A stretch of DNA of 64,000 nt from NCBI RefSeq assembly GCF_002939785.1, contig NZ_MDEC01000014.1, positions 62,806 to 126,805 on the forward strand, read 5' to 3'. The position numbers and the translations under genes were made by a program. The stretch's first letter is position 1, and each line of letters begins with the position of its first letter. Under the pieces are notes generated by a model. It was not told where the DNA came from and did no database searches. It saw nothing but the letters and a program-made list of their open reading frames with translations. Source of the stretch: Xanthomonas codiaei. Lineage in GTDB: Bacteria; Pseudomonadota; Gammaproteobacteria; Xanthomonadales; Xanthomonadaceae. This document shows positions 57,476-64,000 of the stretch, in pieces.

Positions 57476-59950
57476 ATGTCGACAGGAATCCAGGCAATGA
57501 AGCAACCCAGACTCGTCGTCATCGGCAATGGCATGGCCGGCATCCGCACCGTGGAGGAGCTGCTCAAGCTGATGCCGGGCATGTACCACATCACCGTGTT
57601 CGGCGCCGAGCCGCATCCCAATTACAACCGCATCCTGCTCTCGCCGGTGCTGGCCGGCGAGCAGGAGTTCGACGATATCGTGCTCAATCCGCTGGATTGG
57701 TACCGCGACAATGGGATCCATCTGCATCTGAACAAGGAGGTGACGCGCATCGACCGCGTGCGCCGCCGGGTGATCGCCGCCGACGGCACCGAAGCCGAGT
57801 ACGACCGGCTGCTGATCGCCACCGGTTCGGTACCGTTCGTGCTGCCGATTCCCGGCAACGATTTGAAAGGTGTCATCGGGTATCGCGATATCCAGGACAC
57901 CCGCACCATGATCGATACCGCGGCCAGCAAGCAGCATGCGGTGGTGATCGGCGGCGGGCTGCTCGGCCTGGAAGCGGCCAATGGGCTGAAGCTGCGTGGC
58001 ATGGACGTCACTGTGGTGCACCTGGCCGGTTGGTTGCTGGAACGCCAGCTCGACCCGGTGGCCGGCAACCTGCTGCAGCAGGCACTGCGCGCGCGCGGGC
58101 TGGAATTCCGCCTGAATACCGCCACCAGCGCGCTGCTCGGCAACGCCCAGGGCGAGGTGGTGGGGGCGAAGTTCGCCGATGGCAGCGAAATCCCGGCCGA
58201 CCTGGTGGTGATGGCCGCCGGCATCCGCCCCAATACCCGTCTGGCCGAAGAAGCCGGTATCCATTGCTCGCGCGGCATCGTGGTCAACGACAGCCTGCAG
58301 AGCTTCGATCCTCGCGTGTATGCAGTGGGCGAGTGCGCAAACCATCGTGGTATCGCCTACGGCCTGGTGGCGCCGCTGTTCGAGCAGGCCAAGGTCTGCG
58401 CGAACCATCTGGCGCAATTCGGTATCGGCATCTATCGCGGTTCGGTGGCTTCGACCAAGCTCAAGGTCACCGGCATCGATCTGTTTTCCGCGGGCGATTT
58501 CATGGGTGGAGATGGCTGCGAGGAAATCGTGCTGTCCGACCCGGCCGGCGGCGTTTACAAGAAGCTGGTGATCCGCGACGACGTGCTGGTGGGGGCCTGC
58601 CTGTATGGCGACACCAGCGACGGCGGCTGGTACTTCAAGTTGCTCAAGGACGGCACGCCGATCCAGGCGCAGCGCGATCAGCTGATCTTCGGCGAAAGCG
58701 CCCTGGGCGATGCCGGTACCGGCGGCCAGGACCGCGCCAGCGTCATGGCCGACAGCGACGAGGTCTGCGGCTGCAACGGCGTGTGCAAGGGCACGATCGT
58801 CAAGGCGATCAGCGAGCAGGGCTTGTTCACCGTCGACGAGGTGAAGAAGCACACCAAGGCAGCCAGTTCCTGCGGTTCGTGTACCGGTCTGGTGGAACAG
58901 ATCCTGATGAACTGCCTGGGCTCCAACTTCCAGGAAACTCCCAAGACCAAGGCCGTGTGCGCCTGCACCGACCTGAGCCACGGCGAGGTGCGCCGCGCCA
59001 TTCGCGAGCACAAGCTGCTCACCCATGCGCAGGCCTATGCCTTCATGGAATGGCGCACGCCCAACGGTTGCGCCACCTGCCGGCCGGCGATCAACTACTA
59101 CATGCTCTCGACCTGGCCGCACGAGGCCATCGACGACCCGCAATCACGCTTCATCAACGAACGTGCGCATGCCAACATCCAGAAGGACGGCACCTTCTCG
59201 GTGATTCCGCAGATGAAGGGTGGGGTGACCAATGCCGGCGAACTGCGCCGCATCGCCGATGTCGCCGACAAGTACGCGGTGCCGATGGTCAAGGTCACCG
59301 GCGGCCAGCGCATCGATCTGCTCGGGGTCAAGAAGGAAGACCTGGTGGATGTGTGGCGCGACCTGGGCATGCCGTCGGGCCATGCCTATGGCAAGTCCAT
59401 CCGCACGGTGAAGACCTGCGTGGGCAGCGAATTCTGCCGCTTCGGCACCCAGAACAGCACCCAGATGGGCATCGACCTGGAGACCATGCTGGCCAATATG
59501 TGGAGCCCGCACAAGGTGAAGCTGGCGGTGTCCGGCTGCCCGCGCAACTGCGCCGAATCCGGCATCAAGGACGTGGGCATCATCGCGGTGGATTCGGGCT
59601 GGGAGCTGCATATCGGCGGCAACGGCGGCATCAAGACCGAGGTGGCGCGCTTCCTGGTCAAGGTCAGCACGCCCGAGGAGGTGCGCGAGTACACCGGCGC
59701 CTTCCTGCAGCTGTACCGCGAGCAGGCCTACTACCTGGACCGCACCGTGCACTACATCGCACGCGTGGGCCTGGACTACATCCGCGCGCAGGTGGTGGAG
59801 GACGCGGCAAACCGGCGAGCGCTGTACGAGCGCCTGCTGTTTTCGCTCGAAGGCCTGGTCGACCCATGGAAGGCGCGCATCGCCGGCGAGCGTCGCCAGG
59901 AGTATCAACCGCTGCGCATCGCAGCACCTGCGGCAACGGTGGAGGAATGA
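57476..59950 (+). CDS. nirB: Assimilatory nitrite reductase large subunit NirB
   Basis: NirB reduces nitrite to ammonium with NADH via FAD, iron-sulfur clusters and siroheme. The 824-residue protein has an FAD/NAD part (VVIGNGMAGIRTVEELL, AVVIGGGLLGLEAANGL, VYAVGECANHRG) and a BFD-type [2Fe-2S] domain (VCGCNGVCKGTI, ASSCGSCTGLVEQIL). The sulfite/nitrite reductase core has siroheme-[4Fe-4S] cysteines in CVGSEFCRFGTQNST (about 648) and SGCPRNCAESGIKDVG (about 685). ATG 57476 follows the nasA stop by one base; ATG 57497, with AGGAA upstream, could be the true start. It overlaps nirD as ATGA. Confidence 0.96.
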   Translation: MSTGIQAMKQPRLVVIGNGMAGIRTVEELLKLMPGMYHITVFGAEPHPNYNRILLSPVLAGEQEFDDIVLNPLDWYRDNGIHLHLNKEVTRIDRVRRRVIAADGTEAEYDRLLIATGSVPFVLPIPGNDLKGVIGYRDIQDTRTMIDTAASKQHAVVIGGGLLGLEAANGLKLRGMDVTVVHLAGWLLERQLDPVAGNLLQQALRARGLEFRLNTATSALLGNAQGEVVGAKFADGSEIPADLVVMAAGIRPNTRLAEEAGIHCSRGIVVNDSLQSFDPRVYAVGECANHRGIAYGLVAPLFEQAKVCANHLAQFGIGIYRGSVASTKLKVTGIDLFSAGDFMGGDGCEEIVLSDPAGGVYKKLVIRDDVLVGACLYGDTSDGGWYFKLLKDGTPIQAQRDQLIFGESALGDAGTGGQDRASVMADSDEVCGCNGVCKGTIVKAISEQGLFTVDEVKKHTKAASSCGSCTGLVEQILMNCLGSNFQETPKTKAVCACTDLSHGEVRRAIREHKLLTHAQAYAFMEWRTPNGCATCRPAINYYMLSTWPHEAIDDPQSRFINERAHANIQKDGTFSVIPQMKGGVTNAGELRRIADVADKYAVPMVKVTGGQRIDLLGVKKEDLVDVWRDLGMPSGHAYGKSIRTVKTCVGSEFCRFGTQNSTQMGIDLETMLANMWSPHKVKLAVSGCPRNCAESGIKDVGIIAVDSGWELHIGGNGGIKTEVARFLVKVSTPEEVREYTGAFLQLYREQAYYLDRTVHYIARVGLDYIRAQVVEDAANRRALYERLLFSLEGLVDPWKARIAGERRQEYQPLRIAAPAATVEE

Positions 59951-60312
59951 GCATGCCCGATCACGCGTGGGTGCATGTGTGCGCCTTGCAGGAGTTGCCG
60001 ACGCTGGGTGCGCGCGTGCTGGAGGTCGATGGCCTGCCGCCGATCGCCATCTTCCGGACCGCCAGCGATCAGGTCTTTGCGCTGCGCGATCGCTGCCCGC
60101 ACAAGGGTGGTCCCTTGTCGCAGGGCATCGTGGCCGGCGATACGGTCACCTGCCCATTGCATGGCTGGGCGATCGGCCTGCAGAGCGGGCAGGCCTGCGC
60201 GCCGGACGTGGGCTGCGCGCCCCGGTATCCGGTGAAGGTGGATGCCGGCGCGGTATGGATCGTGTTGCAGCCGGTGCCCGAGCCGCAGGCCGTTGCCGAG
60301 CCGGCCGCATGA
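59947..60312 (+). CDS. nirD: Nitrite reductase small subunit NirD (Rieske type)
   Basis: NirD is the small partner of NirB. The 121-residue protein keeps the Rieske cluster ligands in CPHKGGPLSQG and VTCPLHGWAIGL, so it should bind a [2Fe-2S] cluster; some NirD proteins in enterics lack them. ATG 59947 overlaps the nirB stop; ATG 59953 is an alternative. Its own stop overlaps nasC as ATGA, so nirB, nirD and nasC are tightly coupled. Confidence 0.94.
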   Translation: MSMPDHAWVHVCALQELPTLGARVLEVDGLPPIAIFRTASDQVFALRDRCPHKGGPLSQGIVAGDTVTCPLHGWAIGLQSGQACAPDVGCAPRYPVKVDAGAVWIVLQPVPEPQAVAEPAA

Positions 60313-63107
60313 GCGAGGGCCTGACGCCGCCGGCATCGCAGACCGCTGCGCAGGGAGCAGCGGCATCGCCGATGCACCGCATCACGCGCTCGACCTGTTG
60401 CTACTGCGGTGTCGGCTGCGGCGTGTTGATTCACAGCCAGCACGACGATGCCGGCGAGCGCATCGTGGGCATCGAAGGCGACCCGCAGCATCCGGCCAAT
60501 CACGGTCGCCTGTGCAGCAAGGGTCTGGCGCTGCCGCAGACCACCGCCAGCACGCAGGGGCGCGTGCTTGCCCCCGAACTGCGGCGGCATCGGCAGGCGC
60601 CGCGCGCGCCGGTGAGCTGGGATCAGGCCCTGCAGCATGTCACCAGCAAACTGGCGGCCATCGTCCAGGAGCATGGTCCGGACGCGGTGGCGTTCTATCT
60701 GTCCGGGCAACTGCTCACCGAGGACTACTACGTCTTCAACAAGCTGGCCAAGGGCCTGCTCGGCACCAACAACATCGACACCAACTCGCGGCTGTGCATG
60801 TCCAGCGCGGTCACCGGCTACAAGCTGGCGCTGGGCGCCGATGGCCCGCCCACCTGCTATGAGGACCTGGACCTGGCGCAGACGGTGCTGTTTGCCGGCA
60901 GCAATATGGCCTACGCGCACCCGGTGCTGTTTCGCCGGTTGGAAGACGCGCGCGCGCGCAACCCGGAGATCCGCTGGATCGTGATCGATCCGCGCCGCAC
61001 CGATACCGCGGCCATGGCCGACCTGCACCTGGCGATCGAACCCGGGACCGACGTCGCACTGTTCAACGGCATGCTGCATCACCTGATCTGGGAGGGTCTG
61101 GTGGATGCGCGTTTCGTTGCGGCGCACACCGAGGACTTCGACGCCCTCAAGCGGATGCTGCGCGAGTACACCCCGCGCATGAGCGCCGAGATCTGCGGGA
61201 TCTCGCACGAGGACCTGGTGCAGGCGGCCGAGTGGTTCGGGCGCAGCCCGGCGGCGCTGTCGCTGTATTGCATGGGCTTGAACCAGTCCGCGCACGGCAC
61301 CGACAAGAACCTGGCGTTGATCAACCTGCATCTGGCCACCGGGCAGATCGGCAAGCCCGGTGCAGGTCCGTTTTCGTTGACCGGCCAGCCCAACGCGATG
61401 GGTGGGCGCGAGGTCGGTGGCATGGCGACGATGCTGGCCGCGCACCGCGAGATCGGCAACGCCACGCATCGTGCGGAGGTGGAAGCGCTGTGGGGCGTGC
61501 CGGCCGCGCGCATCAGTGCTACGCCAGGCACGCCGGCCGTGGAGTTGTTCGAGCGCCTGCGTGCCGGCACGCTGAAGGCGGTGTGGATCGTGTGCACCAA
61601 TCCCGTGCATTCGATGCCGGAAGTGGCCGGCATTCGCGCAGCGCTGGAGCAGGCCGAGCTGGTGATCGTGCAGGATGCGTTTTCCGGCACCGACACCGTG
61701 CCGTACGCCGACGTGCTGCTGCCTGCCGCCAGCTGGGGCGAGAAGGACGGCACCGTGACCAACTCCGAGCGCCGCATCACCCGCGTGCGCAAGGCGGTGG
61801 AGCCGCCGGGCCAGGCGCGTGCGGATTGGTGGATTGCCAATGAGGTGGCACGCCGGCTGCAGGCGAAGCTGCAACCCGGCGCCGCGGCCGGGCTGTTCGC
61901 CTTCGACACCACTGCGCAGGTGTTCGACGAACACCGCGCATTGACGGTGGGCCGCGACCTGGATATCGGTGGCCTGGATTACGCAGTGCTGGACAACGGT
62001 CCGCAGCAATGGCCGTTTCCCGCCGGCAGCACGCAGGGGCAGGCGCGGCGTTACACCGATGGCGTCTTCGCCACCGACAACGGGCGCGCTCGCTTCCATG
62101 CCACCGCTTATCGCAAGGTGGCCGAGGCGACGTCTGCGCGCTTTCCGATGCGGCTGCTGACCGGCCGCCTGCGCGATCAATGGCATGGCATGTCGCGCAC
62201 CGGGCGGGTGGCGGCCGCGTTCGCGCACAGCCCAGAACCGGCCTTGCGCATGCATCCCGACGATGCGGCGCGACGCGGACTGGTGGCCGGCGAACTGGTG
62301 CAGGTGGCCAGCAAGCGTGGCGCGCTGGTGCTGCCGCTGGAACTGTCTGACGAGCTGCGCTCGGGCACCGTGTTCGCAGCGATGCACTGGAGCGGGCAGA
62401 CGCTTTCCAGCGGCGGCATCAACGAAGTGAGTACGCCGGCAGTGGATGCGCGCTCGCAGCAGCCCGAGCTCAAGCACGCGGCGGTGCGGGTGGAAAAAGC
62501 CGTGTTCGGCTGGCATCTGCTGGCGGCACGGCGCGGCGATGCGCTGGCGCTGCAGCAGGCGCTGCAGCCGTTACTGCGCGAGTGCGGCTATGCCAGCCTG
62601 CGGCTGCATGCCGAACCGCTGCCCGAGTCGGCCGGGGAGTGGGCGGTGTTGCACGCCGCCTGCGAGCGAGCGCCGGACGCAGCGTGGATCGATCGGCTGG
62701 TCGCCGCGCTGCAGTTGCCGGCTGGCGCCGATGTTCTGGAGTATCGAGACCTGCGCCGCGGGCTGATGCGCCGCGTCGGCTGGCGAATGCAGAACGGGCT
62801 CAGTCATATCGACGGACTGTTGCTCACTGCCGCGCAACCCAGCCAAGCCAATCAGGCGCTACTGACCACCGCATTGGCGGGTAAGCCCTGGCGCGGCGCG
62901 CGGCTGGCGGTGTTCGCGCAGACGCCTGCGGCGCCCAGCGATCCGATTGTCTGCACCTGCATGAACGTCGCGGCATCGGCGATCCATGCGGCCATCGACG
63001 ATGGCGCCGATGTGGCGCAGCTCAAACAACGCCTGGGCTGCGGCACCGTCTGTGGCTCCTGCGTTCCGCAACTGACCCGGCTCTGCCTCCAACCGCGGCT
63101 GGCCTGA
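60309..63107 (+). CDS. nasC: Assimilatory nitrate reductase catalytic subunit
   Basis: This cytoplasmic molybdenum enzyme reduces nitrate to nitrite and belongs to the DMSO-reductase family with bis-MGD. The 932-residue protein has the N-terminal [4Fe-4S] motif C30-x2-C33-x3-C37 (TCCYCGVGCGVLI) completed by GRLCSKGLAL. Further blocks are TNNIDTNSRLCMSSAVTGYK, FAGSNMAYAHPVLFRRLED, LTGQPNAMGGREVGGMATM and SWGEKDGTVTNSERRI. The C-terminal 50 residues add a BFD-like [2Fe-2S] segment (VCTCMNVAAS, GCGTVCGSCVPQL, about 880-925). The name follows Bacillus usage; the same protein is NasA in Klebsiella. Confidence 0.95.
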   Translation: MSEGLTPPASQTAAQGAAASPMHRITRSTCCYCGVGCGVLIHSQHDDAGERIVGIEGDPQHPANHGRLCSKGLALPQTTASTQGRVLAPELRRHRQAPRAPVSWDQALQHVTSKLAAIVQEHGPDAVAFYLSGQLLTEDYYVFNKLAKGLLGTNNIDTNSRLCMSSAVTGYKLALGADGPPTCYEDLDLAQTVLFAGSNMAYAHPVLFRRLEDARARNPEIRWIVIDPRRTDTAAMADLHLAIEPGTDVALFNGMLHHLIWEGLVDARFVAAHTEDFDALKRMLREYTPRMSAEICGISHEDLVQAAEWFGRSPAALSLYCMGLNQSAHGTDKNLALINLHLATGQIGKPGAGPFSLTGQPNAMGGREVGGMATMLAAHREIGNATHRAEVEALWGVPAARISATPGTPAVELFERLRAGTLKAVWIVCTNPVHSMPEVAGIRAALEQAELVIVQDAFSGTDTVPYADVLLPAASWGEKDGTVTNSERRITRVRKAVEPPGQARADWWIANEVARRLQAKLQPGAAAGLFAFDTTAQVFDEHRALTVGRDLDIGGLDYAVLDNGPQQWPFPAGSTQGQARRYTDGVFATDNGRARFHATAYRKVAEATSARFPMRLLTGRLRDQWHGMSRTGRVAAAFAHSPEPALRMHPDDAARRGLVAGELVQVASKRGALVLPLELSDELRSGTVFAAMHWSGQTLSSGGINEVSTPAVDARSQQPELKHAAVRVEKAVFGWHLLAARRGDALALQQALQPLLRECGYASLRLHAEPLPESAGEWAVLHAACERAPDAAWIDRLVAALQLPAGADVLEYRDLRRGLMRRVGWRMQNGLSHIDGLLLTAAQPSQANQALLTTALAGKPWRGARLAVFAQTPAAPSDPIVCTCMNVAASAIHAAIDDGADVAQLKQRLGCGTVCGSCVPQLTRLCLQPRLA

Positions 63108-63142
63108 TGCACCTCCTCCCTCCACACACTGCGAGATCTTCC

Positions 63143-63919
63143 ATGTCAGTCACACCTTCCTGCGCGCGTGATGTGGTGTTGCTGTCTGCCGGCCCCGGCG
63201 ATCTGGAACTGCTGACCATCAAGGCGGTCAAGGCGCTGGCAGCGGCCCAGGTGCTGCTGCTCGACGATCTGGCCAACCCCGACATCGTCGAGCTGGCGCC
63301 GCAGGCGCGCGTGATCCGGGTCGGCAAGCGCGGCGGTTGCCGCTCCACGCCACAGGAGTTCATCTGCCGGCTGATGCGTCGCTATGCGTTGCAGGGCCTG
63401 CGCGTGGTGCGCGTCAAGGGCGGCGATGCCTTGTTGTTCGGGCGGGCCGGCGAAGAGATCGATTTCCTGCGCCGCGCCGGCGTAGGCGTGCAGGTGATCA
63501 ACGGGGTCAGCGCCGCGTTCGCCGCCGCCGCCTCGCTGGAAGTGTCGCTGACCCATCGCGATCATTGCCACGGCATCACCTTCGTCACTGCGCATACGCA
63601 CGACCACGGCGAGCCGAACTGGGGCGCGCTGGCCGCCAGCGGCACCACGCTGGGCATCTACATGGGCCTGCGGCGCGCCGATGCGCTGGCGACGGCGCTG
63701 CTGGCGCATCTGCCAGCCAGTACGCCGGCAGCCATCGTGCAGGCGGCCACACGTCCCGAGCAACAACGCCGCCTCACCACGCTGGGCGAGCTGGGCGCCA
63801 CTGCAGCGACCTTGCTGCCGGGCCTGCCGACCCTGCTGCTGGTGGGCGATGCGCTCACACACGCGTCGGCCGCTTGCGACGATCGCCTTGCTCCGGTTCT
63901 GGAACAGGCAGTGGGCTAG
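63143..63919 (+). CDS. cobA: Uroporphyrinogen-III C-methyltransferase
   Basis: This SAM-dependent enzyme methylates uroporphyrinogen III at C2 and C7 to give precorrin-2 for siroheme. The 258-residue protein has VVLLSAGPGDLELLTIKAVK, DDLANPDIVELAP, VRVKGGDALLFGRAGEEIDFL, VINGVSAAFAAAASLEVSLTH and YMGLRRADALATALL. ATG 63143 is chosen as the more typical N-terminus. ATG 63107, which overlaps the nasC stop as TGATG, would add 12 residues. It complements the shortened methylase domain of the CysG at 52516 and is the last gene seen in the operon. Confidence 0.93.
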   Translation: MSVTPSCARDVVLLSAGPGDLELLTIKAVKALAAAQVLLLDDLANPDIVELAPQARVIRVGKRGGCRSTPQEFICRLMRRYALQGLRVVRVKGGDALLFGRAGEEIDFLRRAGVGVQVINGVSAAFAAAASLEVSLTHRDHCHGITFVTAHTHDHGEPNWGALAASGTTLGIYMGLRRADALATALLAHLPASTPAAIVQAATRPEQQRRLTTLGELGATAATLLPGLPTLLLVGDALTHASAACDDRLAPVLEQAVG

Positions 63920-64000
63920 GTGTGTAAACCCACCACGTTGTTCAGTGGAATGTGGATGCGGGAGATGGGGGGGCGTTTTCCGAGACTGGCATGGGGCCGA
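63920..64000. other. End of window after cobA
   Basis: Only 81 bases remain after the cobA stop codon. No terminator or further start is visible. Confidence 0.4.

Noticed and set aside
57697..60312. 871-codon frame on plus across nirB and nirD
   Set aside because: Runs in another frame of two clearly recognised genes; Arg/Pro/Gly-rich with no domain.
60069..62516. 815-codon frame antisense to nasC
   Set aside because: Shadow of a gene with full molybdoenzyme motifs.

Overview
The window is chromosomal DNA of a Xanthomonas-type gammaproteobacterium. Signs are high G+C, the flagellar/rav/chemotaxis neighbourhood, the rlmN-pilF-rodZ-yfgM-bamB-der block and GGGATT-type intergenic repeats. There are no rRNA genes, convincing tRNA genes, prophage, transposase genes or CRISPR arrays. 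Nearly all of it is compact core genome plus one assimilatory nitrate cluster.

Layout. (1) 1-5402: flagellar genes. flgB-C-D-E run on the minus strand (flgE is cut by the window edge), then cheV (minus), then flgA, flgM and flgN on plus. Sigma-54-like promoters precede flgB and flgA, and a sigma-28-like promoter precedes flgM. (2) 5701-13928: cyclic-di-GMP signalling. A histidine kinase (ravA-like), a GGDEF-EAL-receiver protein (ravR-like), a PAS sensor kinase (ravS-like) and a PAS-GGDEF-EAL protein. (3) 13930-16651: a decayed secreted-protein gene, a 95-residue unknown protein and a methyl-accepting chemotaxis protein behind a sigma-28-like promoter. (4) 16744-25765: nudJ-mnmA-hflD, clpS, clpA, infA, aat, an acyltransferase and trxB. 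(5) 25766-33380: a candidate structured RNA ending in a terminator, then ftsK, a transglutaminase-domain protein, lolA, rarA and crcB. (6) 33732-38165: a beta-oxidation operon read from a TetR gene with a palindromic operator, followed by a HAD/hydratase fusion and a thiolase. (7) 38235-44970: ndk and the rlmN to der block. (8) 45124-49842: moeA, a rhodanese-MoeB fusion, a MITE-like repeat, a small protein and an exonuclease III with a basic tail. (9) 50181-63919: assimilatory nitrate cluster with a second moeA, mobA, a small protein, cysG, nasT, nasS, the transporter nasA, nirB, nirD, nasC and cobA.

The nitrate cluster is the most informative part. Cofactor genes (molybdopterin: moeA, mobA; siroheme: cysG, cobA) surround the transporter and both reductases. 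Upstream of nasA the sequence holds two NtrC-like sites, a near-consensus sigma-54 promoter, two hairpins carrying the same hexaloop (AACGGC, with the A1 and G4 expected by ANTAR proteins), and a 14-bp terminator followed by nine T. With nasS and nasT next door, this reads as a two-input switch. Nitrogen limitation would start transcription, and nitrate sensed by NasS would free NasT to let polymerase pass the terminator.

Three kinds of intergenic repeat are present: GGGATT-array inverted repeats (three loci), a 148-bp element with 21-bp terminal inverted repeats, and REP-like palindromes in front of the nas promoter.
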